Assembly: GCA_018857735.1 (NCBI GenBank)
Contig: JABMCL010001742.1
Coordinates: 349,501 to 413,500 of the forward strand
Source: Alviniconcha marisindica
Taxonomy: Eukaryota > Mollusca > Gastropoda > Provannidae
Direction: 5' to 3'
Length of the DNA: 64,000 nt
Position numbers and translations under genes: made by a program. The stretch's first letter is position 1, and every line of letters begins with the position of its first letter. This document shows, piece by piece, positions 21,795 to 35,143 of this stretch. Under the pieces are notes generated by a model. It was given only the letters and a program-made list of their open reading frames with translations, was not told the origin of the DNA and ran no database searches.

Positions 21795-22030
21795 GTTTCC
21801 ATAATCCACCGAACTCAGACATGGACCACTGGATCTTTAACATGCATATGTGATCTTTTTGCATGCATATACACACATGGGACCTCGGTTTATAGTCTCA
21901 TCCAGACTTGTAGTGTCTGCACAGAATTTGACTCCAGGGAATCTCAGGGTGGGAGCAAAGCTGAACACGTAACGGTCACCCGTCCATTAGGTGACCGCGC
22001 TCGATCATGCTTAACTTTGGCTTTTGAGAG
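21795..22030. mobile_element. SINE-like dispersed repeat
   Basis: GGATCTTTAACATGCATATG, GCATGCATATACACACATGG and a terminal block with GGTCACCCGTCCATTAGG and GACCGCGCTCGATC. The last part could be an inverted tRNA-like head. I associate this layout with dispersed gastropod repeats, from memory and without a search. Confidence 0.4.
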
Positions 22031-22489
22031 TAAGCACTCTTGTGCCACTGACTCCCAGCACCAGTCATCTGCTCTGTTACTGTGCTTTAGCTTGTGACTA
22101 ACATGGTGGCAACTCTTCCAGCTTTTTTGCGTGGAATATTATTCGCCACATTCCGATTGGATGAAGCTGCTTGGGTGATGGGCAGCCAGGAACCATCTTT
22201 TGCGTTCAGTCCCAGTTCACGTTTTGTTTTCTGAACTTAATTTGAAAGATGTTGTGATTGCTTCGTTATTCAAAATATTTGATTTCATTATAATTTCGTT
22301 CGTGGTTTGGTTGGAATTTTTGTAACGGTATACCTGCATGCGTATGGCACGGATTTTTAATTCGCCATTTTCTATGCTGAAGAGAATGTGCATACATTTC
22401 TGTATGTTGATGTTGTTTGCTCACACCATGTGTTGTTTCTGCATTCACGTATGCCTGTGTTTTGCACGTGCGTGTGTACGTTGCATTCA

Positions 22490-22645
22490 GTGGTGTGTGT
22501 GCGTGTGCACTCAGATGGCAAGTTAACTCTGTGTGTGTGTACTCAAATGGTGAGTGCAATGCGAGTGTATGTGTGCATTTGCCTTCAGATGGTGAATGTT
22601 CTGTGAGTGTATGTGCTTGCACTGAAATGATGAGCGTACTGTGAG

Positions 22646-22689
<44 letters not shown>

Positions 22690-22815
22690 ACTTGGAAGGT
22701 GAGTGCGCTGTGAGTTGCATCTGTGTGTTTGCACTAAAATGGTGAGTGTTCTGTGAGTATGTGTATATGCGTCTGCATTCAAATGGTGAATGTTCTGTGA
22801 GTGTGTGTTGCTGCT
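22490..22815. repeat. About 50-bp degenerate minisatellite with GT microsatellite
   Basis: Repeats of CA(A/G)ATGGTGAGTG(T/C) and TCTGTGAGTGTGTGT, with a pure (GT)n run at about 22652-22685. Intergenic. Confidence 0.8.
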
Positions 22816-23197
22816 GCTGCTGCACCCTCCATTCACACAAAACCACCAGTCACCACAGGCATATGCACTGTGCATTTTAATTCCAATGCATACAGCTGAG
22901 AATTTGATATGAGCCTGATATTCACAGCTACCAAACAAAGTTGTCACCACAGGGCAGAGATCCTGCATGCAACAACACCTACAGTACATACAAAAGACAT
23001 CAGGTTCACAGGTAAACCACAGAGAAGAAACAGAAAAAGTAGATAAAGGTGTGCAGTGTACTACACAGGCACCTGACACTGGTCTGAACTCGAACAGTCA
23101 GATCTGTACATGTACACCGGTCTGAACCAGATACATTTCAGTATGTGGTTATGCACATCCAAGATCCATGACAATTTGTACAAAACAGTGTCTGAAG

Positions 23198-23203
23198 ACC
23201 CCC

Positions 23204-23232
<29 letters not shown>
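23198..23232. repeat. Poly-C run followed by (CA)n
   Basis: About 22 consecutive C at 23199-23220, then ACACACACACAC. Intergenic; flanks to 24800 show nothing I can support as coding. Confidence 0.9.
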
Positions 23233-23234
<2 letters not shown>

Positions 23235-24829
23235 CCAAAAAACCCCACCCCCCACACAACAAACCGACCAACCACAAAACAAGAAATGTTATGCTCAGAC
23301 AACTCTCATTCAAGTGCAAAACAGACACACCTGTGACCCTTAAACAAGGTCACAACCATCAAACCTACTACGAATCTGTGGACCCCAAGTAAAGTTAAAC
23401 CAAGCAGTGTTTGAAAGACCTGGCTTAAACAGTGTTCGAGAAAGCCAGGTCAAATCAGGGAAGAACTATCTCCCTTGAATACATCTGCAAGTTGGAAATA
23501 CCAAGATCTAGTGGTGTATTCATGATCTGTACAAAGTTTCAACATTAACTGTTGGATATGAACGTGAATATTCTCTGTTAAAACTGTTCAGCATTGCTGT
23601 GATCTCACAATAATATGGTCAAATTTAATGAAAAGTAGAATGAACAGGTAAAGCTCCATAGAAATCCCTTCCTGGGAAGTTTCACAATTATCACATAGTG
23701 TTCATGACAGTCACATTGTTATAGTCACTTTGTTTTTTACATGCCCAACACACTGATCATTACACAGACTTGCCTAATTATTTTCATGCCCCCCCCCCCA
23801 AGGAGAAATAATCCAACATGGTATCAGGTGCCTGTGCAAGTAGAATGTGAAAATGTATTGAGAACAATCATGCCAACAAGTTCAATTGATAATCATGGCA
23901 ATATATATATCAACATCTCTGCTTGCTGTGGTTCTGATTTTGTGATGAGAATGACATGTATACAACCAACATCCATTGCGCTGATGAAACAGTTGTGTAA
24001 AGATGAACAAGTGAGCGACTGGCCATGTAAGGTCTAGAGAGATTGTTCCAGAATGCTATCACCTTTGAACTGCATGTCGTAATGCCAGGCATCAGTGTAG
24101 TTGGTACTCTGGGTACCATGGTTCATCAGGAATCTTTTAAGGGTGTTTAGCCTTTTGCTGAAGATGGCAAAGGATGTTAAGCTGGTGATCCTGCCTTTCC
24201 TTTTCCATTTTAGCTACACCAGTAACATTGGACTGCTTTTCTTTTGCCATCTGAGCACCATGTCGACACCTCTGCAAGCATGACACGCACGCTGCTGCAA
24301 TGTGGGTAAAAATCCGTTTCACAAACTGTTAAATGCTAGTATAGCCACATCAATTGTCAACAACCAGACATTACCTTGTAGCCTCGGTAACACCAACATG
24401 GGCTCCACTGGCTACGTTTCTGACAGCTATTCTTAACCACAGTGTAGTCACTCCCAGGGCTGTGTTGCTTGATAGTTATATTCACAACTGACAACAAACC
24501 ACCTTGCAAACCCTGCTGCTGGCAGTGGTGAAAATGGTCGACTGAGGCTGCTGTGTTAAGGCAGGTAGTATTTGGCACAGTATTCTCAGAAACATGGACC
24601 CATCTATTACACTGTCTTGAGGACAGCTTAAAAAATACTGGTCAGAGTGAGCCGAATGAAGAGTTTATTATTACCGGTTGTTGATGCAAATGTAGAACTG
24701 TTGATTCTGGGACACAGCCTTTCAGGTGTGACCGAGATCTAACCCACTCCCTCACATCCATGCTTGGTGCGGTGGCCATCTGTACATCCATTTTTCTTAG
24801 ATTTTTAGTGTGCAGACCTCTTTTTGTGT

Positions 24830-25440
24830 TATATAAATCCCCCTAATTTAAAACAACAACATTATTCCACATGGGACTTGAGATCTACCCAACTCTTTCA
24901 CTTCCATGTATGGCTTGAGAGATCTATTCCACTTGCCAACTTTCATGTGCAGTTCAAGATCTACCCCAATCACTATTTCCATGTGCGACTCGAGTTCTAT
25001 GGCACTCGTTCATTTCTGCATGTGATGCAAAATCTACCCAAATTACTACTAATTTCTGTTTACAGTCTGAGATCCACTCCCCTCATTTTCCCATGTGCAA
25101 GACCTACAACAGTCACTCTTCTGTGTGCAACTTGACATCTATCCACATCACTTATTTCTAATCCACTCACTCGTGTGTGCGACACAAGATCCACCCCAAA
25201 CACTTGCCTCAGTAGGTCACTCAAAATCTATCCCAGTTGCCAGTTCCCACTTGCAAGTCAAGATCTGACTCAATCATTTGTGCTGTGTGCAACTGGAGAT
25301 TACCCCCAATCACGCTCATGTGTGAACAGAGATGCACCCCAGTCATTCACTTTCATGTGTGACTTGTGGTCTACATAAGTTGCTCATTTCCATGCAGGGC
25401 TTGAGATCTGTCTCCGCCACACATTTTGTGCACCACAATT
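24830..25440. repeat. Old degenerate repeat, about 45-50-bp period
   Basis: Irregular recurrence of GAGATCTACCC, CAATCACT and TTTCCATGTGCGACT through about 600 bases. The period and copies are heavily diverged, consistent with an ancient minisatellite. Confidence 0.6.
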
Positions 25441-25489
25441 CCAAGTTAATCCCCAATGACAGTTCAGTTTAGTTCACGATGGTATCTGT

Positions 25490-26045
25490 GCGCTCGGAAA
25501 AGCCCATCTGCGCACCATACTGTCACTCAGAAGTTTTCCCAATGTTTCCTTTGAAACAGCTCCAATGTTCGTCCGATTGACGATAGCCCTCTCTCGTCCT
25601 TTCAAGGAAGATCATCAAGTGCTTCCTCTTTCCACGCATCTCTCCTCCAGGCGATTGATGGTGTGATGTCCTTATCTTTGTGCCTGCAGGTAGTGTCTCA
25701 AGCTCCTCAACACTCAAGATCTTCTGTTACGCAAACCATTTGAGATGGTTGCATGGCCCACCAGTCTATCTGCTTGGTCATTTCCCTTCACTCCGGCATA
25801 TCCAAGCTCCTCAACACTTGAGATCTTCTGTTACGCAAACCATTTGAGATGGTTGCCTGGCCCACCAGTCTATCTGCTTGGTCATTTCCCTTCACTCCGA
25901 CATGTCCAGAGCAGCACATCCACAAAGGTTTTCAAAGGTGGATGCCAAACACTGACACGCCAGCCTGGGCTTCCCATTCCACTTTTTGTATCAAGCTCAT
26001 TGAATCTGTAAGGATGATGGCATGAGATGATGTACACACCATTCT
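25490..26045 (-). mobile_element. LINE RNase H domain remnant with an internal 106-bp duplication
   Basis: The minus strand reads HAIILTDSMSLIQKVE (about 26020-25970), then GVKGNDQADRLVG and ATISNGLRNRRS, then GHHTINRLEERCVERGS and LKGRERAIVNRTNIGAVSK in shifting frames. This is the C-terminal RNase H region and tail of an I/jockey-type LINE. A block of about 106 bases (25697-25802) is repeated at 25803-25908, so the GVKGNDQADRLVG segment occurs twice. Broken by stops and frameshifts. Confidence 0.8.
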
Positions 26046-26379
26046 AAACAAAACAAAACAAACGACAACAACACAAAAAAAGCATACACCAGTAGGGCTG
26101 GGTAGCCTTTTATGACCGGAATCCAAACATCCCCAGAAGGGATTACTAAACTGATGGGGGTACTAAGATAATGGGGAAAGTATCTGCAGCACCCTTTCGG
26201 GAACATCTCGGTGAATAGGTGCACAATTTCATCTTCAGCCTGGCACTTGGTCTACTTTCCTTTGTTGACATCACCTATCAGATCCAAGTCCTGAGGTGAC
26301 TCTCAGCTGTTGACAGGATATTAACATCCATACACTATTTTACACACAGAATGCGGCGGTATTATCCAACTCGCAAAGA

Positions 26380-26645
26380 AAGCCACAATGGGCAATGTGA
26401 ACAGGACCGAGTGAGGAAATTTTGCCATGTACCATAATGGGCAATGTGAACAGGACTGAGCGTGAGGAAACTTTGCCATGTGCCATACTTTTTGGCAATG
26501 TGAACAGGACCAAGCGTGAGGAAACTGCCATGTGCCATAATGGGCAATGTGAACAGGACCGAGCGTGAGGAAACTTTGCCATGTGCTATAATGGGCAATG
26601 TGAACAGGACAGAGTGTGGCAAAACCTTGCCATGTGCCAGTGCAA
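26380..26645. repeat. About 51-bp minisatellite (intergenic)
   Basis: Five copies of ATGGGCAATGTGAACAGGAC, CGAGCGTGAGGAAAC and TTTGCCATGTGCCATA. Open frames on the minus strand are repeat translations. Confidence 0.9.
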
Positions 26646-27219
26646 GCAGACGACATTTCCAAAGATCTTGCTGATCTCTTGGTGTGATTTCCAACTCAGA
26701 CTTCAGTAAAATGCTTTGCATTCAAACCACTGGTTGGCAGTGCTAGAGGTTCTGTAACCTTGTAGTGCTCAGTATCCATATTCAAAATGTTCACTGATGC
26801 TTTTTTTTCGTACCACTCCCTGCACTCCTGAAATCTGGTGAGAGCAGAGCACATAGAACACAAAACTCTGCTGAATCTGAGTTAAAGAGATGAAGCTTGT
26901 CAGGCACCCCTTTATAAACTTGTGTAGTAGGGTGAGCCAAAGAACCTGGCAGCATCCTGCTTTATGCTGGTCAAGAGAAAAACTGGAAGAGGCTGCTTTG
27001 GCATCCATAATTAGTCACTTAAAGCTCATGCAGTAATCTGGAGAGAAAAAAAGAAAAGAAAAGAAAAAATCAAAAGAGAAATGGGACAACCAGGACTGGA
27101 GGCAGAGTTGTAGTGTCAAGTGGAGAAGCCAGCATAGCACATGGAAATGAAGAAAGACTGGGACAGGCAAACTTAACAACACAAAAAAGTGACCTGCCAC
27201 AAATGCCTACAAAACTGGT

Positions 27220-27225
27220 TTTATT
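27220..27225 (-). terminator. Candidate distal polyadenylation signal of UBL3
   Basis: TTTATT on the plus strand is AATAAA on the minus strand, at the edge where AT-rich sequence gives way to repeat-rich intergenic DNA. Use is unproven. Confidence 0.35.
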
Positions 27226-29029
27226 TCAACGTAACACAATATACAGTTCCAAAGTTTTCTTTTGATAGGGGAAGGCCGACTTTACTTTCTAGAAAAACAA
27301 ACTCGGCTCCAAATCACAATTCCAACTTCTACACAAACAAACAAAAATCACGAGGCAAATGAAACATGGAACAGATTTTTAAATCAATGATGTTATGCCA
27401 CAGACAAAAGTAAAGCAATTCTGACTTGAACTTAGGAAAGTGATTCTGATTTTGTTTTGTTTTGATCACACCACCTAAGCACAACAGAAAGCAAGAATCC
27501 ATGAAAAATACTTTTTCAAATTTGACAGAAAATTAAAATTATACTGAAATTAATAAACATAAAAAGGTGCAAATAATATTCACAATGCTTTCACATTTAA
27601 TATCTTCAACTCCACAGACAACATACAACAAGAAATGAACCACCACAAAACAAAAAACACGAACAAAAAAATTAATCAGTTCACGTGAGAAAAGTCTTGT
27701 ATGTGCACACACATGCACACTCTCACACACACCCAATGAGTCATACATGCATTTGAATACTCCCCCTCTCTCTCTGACACACACACATACACACTACAAA
27801 ACGGACTCCTGTAACAATCTGTTCAGATCACTTTAAACACTTATAATAAGTGAGAAAAGAGATGTTCCTGCAAAGCTGCAGAAGCAGGTATTTTCTACAG
27901 TTATCCTGTAAAAGAACCTTGGCCAGTTGGTGTAATCCACCAGATGATTTCTTCATCATCAGTATGTAATTCAGAATGTGCAATTTCTATCATGCTCCAA
28001 ACAAACACTTCTTAATCAGTCAGCTGCATGTATAATGATGTTAAATAATTCAAGACCCCACAAACTGCAAGGGGAAAATTCCAAAAGGAAAAGAAAAGGG
28101 AACCCCAAAGTTGTGTATATATATATATATATATATTACAATTATTAAAGAAAGCCTTTTTTATTTATTTAACCAAACCAAAATTCCTTCACACCCCCAC
28201 ACATACACATCCTGCGTACCCCATGACAAAATGCTGGGATTTCAATGCTTAAAATGAACTTTCAAAAGACAGGAAAGAGGAAGCTAGACATGCTGAATGC
28301 TGCAATGAATACCAAAGCCATTATCCACCACAAAAATACAGCTGAAACACCATGGCAGAAAATACCCCAAACCAGACAAGTTGGCAGACTGCATTCACCA
28401 CTTGTGTTAAAAAAACAGTCCTTTAAAACCCTGCTACACTCATCACCCCCTTGCACAAAACTCAGTGGTTAAAAACTGACCAAGTCATACCCAGTGATAC
28501 ACCAAAACAAAAACAAACAACGCTGATAAAACGCTGTCAAGACACAACATGAAAGGTGTGGTCCTCTAAAAACTACTGAGGAAATTGGCGTCATTCATCA
28601 TCATCATGGGTGAAATTGGGAGGCCAGATCTATGATGATGGAGATTTTCACAACCTGTGACAAACGCCTTGACTCTTGCAGAAGTAGTCAAGAGTAAAAG
28701 ATGACAATAACTGCATTGCATGCTCATTGAAATAACAAATGTATTGCTCCAGAGGTCTTTGTCACCAGTGCTATACTTATGAAGATGGGTGTACAAAATA
28801 AAACCTCACTCTTTGCGTGAAATGGAGCACCTGCACCTGTTGCTGTACTGTTCAATCCTACATATGTGTACATGATGCTTCTTGGTGAAAGGCAAAACAG
28901 ACATCAAATGTGAAAAATGGACCCCACTGCTTCCTCAAAACTGTTGGCATAGGTTTGGAAGTTGATCAACGACATTTGAACCAATGCGATCTCAGCCACT
29001 CTGCATGATGCCGTCAGCAAGAAAGACTG

Positions 29030-29850
29030 AAGAAGGACTCGAGCAGCGAGACGGTCTGCAAGGAACAGTGTGCAAGGAGCAAGAAAAAGTGGAGGGCAGG
29101 AGTAGAGAGACGGTCTGCAAGGAACAAGATGGACTGAAGGACATGAGTAAGTAGACGGTCTGCATGAAGCAAGAAAGACCGAAGGAGGACACAAGTAGCA
29201 AGACGGTCTGCAAGGAACAAGATGGATTGAAGGACACGAGTTAAGTAGACGGTCTGCATGAAGCAAGAAAGACCGCAGGAGGACATGAGTAGTGAGATGG
29301 TCTGCAAGGAACAAGATGGACTGAAGGACATGAGGTAAGCAGACGGTCTGCATGAAGCAAGAAAGACCTAAGGAGGACACGAGTAGCGAGACAGTCTGCA
29401 AGGAACAAGAAAGACGGAAGAAGGGCATGAGTTGGGAGACGGTCTGCAAGGCACAAGAAAGACCGAAGAAGGGCATGAGTTGGGACACGGTCTGTAAGGA
29501 ACAGAGATGGTCTGCAAGAAACAAAGACAGTCTGAAGAACACAAGTAAGGAGATGGTCTGTAAGGAACAGAGACGGTCTGCAAGGAACAGAGACAGTCTG
29601 AAGAACACGAGTAAGGAGATGGTCTGTAAGGAACAGAGACGGTATGCAAGGAACAGAGACAGTCTGCAAGGAACACAGACAGTCGGCAAGGAACAAGACA
29701 TACTGAAGGACATGAGTAAGTAGATAGATGGTCTGCATGAAGCAAGAAAGACCGAAGAGGGACATGAGTTGGGAGACAGTCTGTAAGGAACAGAGACAGT
29801 CCGCAAGGAACAAGACTCAAGAAGGACACGAGTAGGGAGACAGTCTGCAG
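29030..29850. repeat. Minisatellite with alternating unit types, in the presumed UBL3 3'UTR
   Basis: Units built around GAC(G)GTCTGCA(AG/TGA)AG and ACAAGAAAGACCGAAG, with GGACATGAGTAAGTAGAC variants; two to three unit types alternate, giving a higher-order pattern. The open frames of up to 332 residues on the minus strand (28904-29902) are Leu/Ser-rich repeat translations, not a gene. Confidence 0.9.
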
Positions 29851-32800
29851 CAAACATCACCACCAGCACATAGGCTACAATGACCCTGATCAAACTTGGC
29901 AAGCTCTGGTTGTGGCGCGAGCATCAGTCTGCCTCAGTGTCTAAATGTCATGCATAAAATGAGTGCTCAAAAGTGATGATAAGGACATGAAGCTTCTCTA
30001 CAGTGCCATCTCTTCCATCATACTATAAAACTTTGACCACAGAAAACGTCTGGCTTTTCTTTTTTTCAGGGTAGAGGAAGGGGAGGAGGAGGGTGGGTTG
30101 GGGGGTGGGGTGGGGGTGGGGGGTCAGTCATCGATTAACAAGATGAAATATGAGGAACAGAGACTGCCGTTGACCAGTGTGGCATTATTACAAGTAAACA
30201 GTCAGTCACAGAGAGCTGAGTTCAGGCAGAGTGGAAGTTCACAAGTCTCCATGACACGGGTCGAGTGTCGTACACCAAGACTCAAGCTGACAACATGGCA
30301 ACACTGAGGAGATGTTTTGTTTTGAACTCGTAGCTTTGAACATGATTACTGCACAAGTAGCCCCATGCGACACCTGGTGAGAAACACTCAAGCCTGTGGA
30401 AACAAAAAAGCGCCAGAAGATGACACCATAGCGGGGTGATGCAAGAAGTGTTAAAAATGGAATATGTGTTCCAAGTTGCATCTGATCAGGCTTACTCAGT
30501 CATTAAACATCATAGGAGCAGTTAACCCAATGTTTACCAACTGATGAAAAAGCACTACTGGACAAATGGCTTTCATCCCTTCATCAACAGACACTAGCAG
30601 GTATGAATTTCAACGCCCTGTGTTTAAAGTCACTTCACAGAAGTACTTTTATCCTTCTGTAATTATACAAAGGTGAATGATTGATTTTCTAAGGGCAGAG
30701 GGAAGTAGCAAACTGGCACACCTGAACATGACAAAAAGCCTGCACAACTAACCTAAAAATTGGTACTATGTATCACAGATAAAAATCTGATGTACCCATT
30801 CGTAAAAGGATTTTTTTGTGGTGTTTTTTCGTAGCTTGAGAAAACTACTGTTTGAGGTACAGTTTCCTGTCATTAAAGAAAAAACTCAAAATAACTGCTT
30901 CGTTTATGCAATGAAGTATGCTGCATGTCACATTTGTACTATTCTAGACATTACAATTTTAGCCTTAGTTTTCATATTGATTTAAAATTCATCCACTGCT
31001 GGGGGGGGGGGGGAAAAAATGTAATAACAAACAAACCACCACCAAAAAAACACAAACAAAAACACTAACATACACTGTAAATGTAAGTCTTCTGGACTAG
31101 AATACAACATGTGAAAGCACTCGAAGATTAACCCCAAAAGACCAACTTTGGAACAAAAAAACAGAGAAAGAAGTTGAATCCAGTTCTACAATGACAGTCA
31201 CAAACTCTGACAAGATCCACAACATACATTAAACACTGATATTAAAAGAATAATGCAACATCTTCCACAAGGTCAAATAATTGCACCAAAATCACAGTCA
31301 AGTCACCGCAAGTCTCTTGCCAACTGAAAAAGCCATACCTGTGATTTCTGCCCAGATAATAGATATGCTTATGAAAGCCACTGCAGTGTGTGAATGCATG
31401 CTGGCATGCGTGTGTGTATGCTAGCATGTATTATATGTAAATATTCCTTGTTGAAGATTGAGGCTCAATTGTCCAGAATTTTTCTTCTTTGAGTAAGACA
31501 TCTGAGAACTTGAAATCTCATCTCAGCCTTAGAAAACAGCTCCCCCCTTCCCTCCCCCCCCCCCTCCTCCCCCCAAACAAGCAACAGCAAATACAGTAGC
31601 ATTTGAAAAAACAAACAAATGAAAAATAAAACCAACAACAAACTCTGCTTCGATCTCTCTCAATGGTTTTGACTAAAACTGATACAATGATATCATGTTC
31701 ACCCCCTACCCCTCAGCGTTGACAAAAAACCCCACCAAAACAAACTCTGATGAAATCTAGCATATTGTGATGAACAGCCTCCGGCTCCAAGCTGGCAGGA
31801 AATCACAGGTAGGGAAAGGTGTTGTACCATGGGTCACACAGAACAAGGTGGTGCCCACATACCATAACAGGCACTAAGTAGTCAACATGTATGAAATTCA
31901 TGTGTTTTTCCAGAACAGTATTTTGATTGGTGGCTTTTTATAGCACTCTCTCTGTCATTCAACTACACCACAGAACTCTAAATACATTTGTTCTTGATTA
32001 CCAACATCTAGTCAATGTACATGAAATGAGAATCTGACGGTGGCAATAATACACCTCTGCGAACAAATGCTGTTAACAAACTGTACAAACAAATTCAACA
32101 CACATGCAGTTAAAACAGAATTAGTTAGTGCTCTTTCCTGATTAAAACTCTACAAAATCACACCCCCCAAACCAAACAACAAAACGCACACAGAATAATA
32201 ATAATAATTTTAAAAAAAAGGAGGAATAACAAATAAACAAACAAACAAAAAACCCACCGCCCTGATTCAAGCTGCACAGCTGTAAGACTAAAGAACACGA
32301 CTTTATCACCCACGTGCAAAATATAATTCACTGTTCACAAGCAAAGGGCGACACACTGTTCACGATACACTTAGGAATGGATTAAAAACGGAAACAAGTG
32401 ATTAGCGAAGCTGACAGGGAGCAATTAGAGAGGCAGAACTGAAGCCAGCAGCCTTATTTTGACCCACTGCTGGCGCACAAAAGGAACTTCTAATAGCTCT
32501 GGAACCTGTCTATGCAGACCTTAATTTATGTATCCAAGGTACCATTTTGCTTTTTTTATAGATTTTTTTTTTTTAACCTGCTGTTGTACACACTTATAGC
32601 TTTTGCACATATTGAAGGGAGGCCGTTGTGACAGTTCAGAACCGGCATGTTGCTTAGACAACACAATGTATTAAACCCATCAACTCCCACCCCAGAATCT
32701 GATTCAGGGTGGCTGCTGGCATTTGTCACTAAATTCTAGCCACAAGCAAATGCATATGCCATGGCAGTCGCTTTTGTTAACCTTTGGCTCTATACCAAAA

Positions 32801-33630
32801 AACATCTGAAACAATGCACCCGCTTAGTAACGACTGAAATGGCAGCCATTTACCTCCTGTGACCCCGAGAATTTACACCTCATTTCACAATGGCAGCCAC
32901 TTCTTGGTTGCACAAAACCCTGAAGGGGTCACTGCTGTTTGTCTGTGTCTGCAGCCAAGTGGTTGATGGAAACTCAAATGTGCACCTTTCAGCACAGCCA
33001 ATACATCGAGTGATGAACTGGAGCAAACCAATGTACGGCTGCAACACCTCTGTCATCATGAATGGCAAAAGCTCTGAAGTGACTGTACAATTTCAAGGGT
33101 CCAGACACAAGGGTGGCCTTCCCTTGTTTTGGCAGCCTGCCTTTGAGACTCCATGGCCAGAGTGTAGCCTGGTTTTGGGTCTTAATGTACCTGTTTTACA
33201 CTGTCCTTATTAACCAACGGTTGTGGAAATTCTACCAGACTTGTTCTGCTTCTTGGTCATTTTTTCCTATCTTGAAATGCGCGCTAACTTCTGCTTTAGA
33301 CATCTTTTCTCCAACTATGTTGCCCTTCTTTTCAAATCCGTTTCAACCCATGGACAACCACTGGCGTCAGATATGGACTGCATACATCAGACTTTACTGT
33401 CCCACGCAACACATCAGCACACAGTGCCAAACGCTCAAGTCATCATCATAATCATGCCTAACACCACACACTTTTTGTACACATTCAGTCAGATCTGGAA
33501 TCCCTGGATACGCCTTCAAAACTCATGGATGCTGATTAAAATGGAGCCAGTGAGACAGCAAGACAAAGACCTGAAGAAAACGCAGCTCCTGATCTTATGC
33601 TTACAAAACAAACATACAGTGAAATCTGCT

Positions 33631-33785
33631 CAAAACAAAGTAGCTGGGACCATTCAAGATCATGCCAACACTGCCGAAGAGATTTGTCTTACGGGAAGCA
33701 GAACCAAAACAAAGTAGCTGGGACCATTCAAGATCATGCCTACACTGCCGAAGAGATTTGTCTTACGGGAAGCAGAACCAAAACT
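33631..33785. repeat. Near-perfect 74-bp tandem duplication
   Basis: CAAAACAAAGTAGCTGGGAC begins at 33631 and again at 33705; the two units differ by one or two bases through GTCTTACGGGAAGCAGAACC. Such identity implies a recent event. Confidence 0.95.
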
Positions 33786-35084
33786 AAAGTGAAACACCTA
33801 GTGACAGATCAGGCTGACGAGAGACACCCCTCTCATCAGACCACTTTTTTTGAAGTCTGTCCCTTCACATTTTCGTGCCTTTTGTTAATAATCCCATCAG
33901 CAAGGATTGCCCCTTCCTTCTAAGACCAGTTTTTTTTTTTACCATTCAAATTTTTACATAATTATGACAACCTTGCTTCAATTTTATGATGGTTATACAA
34001 GGGTTCCATCACTGAATAACTCAGTCTTAAGTACAAATTCATCTGAAATGAGATCTCAAAGGAACTAGCCTTCTAGAAAACATATTTTGTCTAACAGGCA
34101 GAAAAAAGAAGAACCTAAAATCAACAGTTCTGTCATAAATGCCCCATTCATTTATTTTGAATTTATAAAATCATTTTTTCTCATATGTAGTGTCAAGCAA
34201 CACAAAGTCAGGTGTTCTAAACTGCCTGCTGCCTATGCCATCTCTTTCAGGTCAGGCTCCAGATGTGTGATGATGCGGGGCTCGTTTTCTTCCCCTTGCA
34301 ATATCTGCTCACACATGGATTTGTCCCTAATATTCACAAATCCTTGCTGCACACTTTGTAAGTATGATTCCCTAAAAATGTTTCTGCTGAACAGAAGCAG
34401 TTCTGATGGTCCCAGCTGCTCTGTGGTGACATGATTCCACTGCATTGTGTCAGTGCGTGACACTACCTGAAGACATAAGACCTACCCCATGGCTAATGGC
34501 TTAAAAACAAAAGGTACCCACACTGATCCTCACAGACTTTACCTGAATGCTGGTTATAGAATGATGGGTACAGAATAATGAAAGTGACCCACAAATAAAC
34601 AGTAAAACTGCTGCTGAAACAATGCACAAAATGTTAAATTTCTTTGAACACATTACTAACGATTGCGAACTATACCACATAATACACTACTTTAAAAAAA
34701 CCAAAGAAATAAGAACAGTATCTCAAAAATAAATAAACAAAATAGGTTTTAATAACAAGAAAAAACAACCACACAGAATTCTCAGTTTTGTGCTCTTTGC
34801 AAATGTTTTAGTTTAAGCTACAAATGTTTTTCTGATGTTTAACTGCCCCATAAAAGTGACAAAAAGTGCTGACACAAGACACAAACATAATTATTAAGTA
34901 CATATAAAATCTGATACACATAATGTTGTGACACAGCCATGAGAAACAACAATGTACAATTCATAACCTCACACATACACACACATCACTTTCACACACA
35001 TTCAACTTGGTCAAATTTCAATGTTCTGTAAAATGTCCAAATAATATACATTGTATTATATATATGTGGAGGGAGACAGGCAGA

Positions 35085-35085
35085 G

Positions 35086-35141
<56 letters not shown>
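35085..35141. repeat. (GA)n microsatellite
   Basis: Pure AG/GA run in the presumed UBL3 3'UTR. Confidence 0.95.

Positions 35142-35143
<2 letters not shown>

Noticed and set aside
28904..29902. 332-residue open frame, minus strand
   Set aside because: Leu/Ser/Cys-rich translation of the 29030-29850 repeat array.
33113..33923. Several 107-164-residue open frames, plus strand
   Set aside because: Overlapping in different frames in the AT-rich presumed UBL3 3'UTR, no domain recognised, partly from a 74-base duplication.
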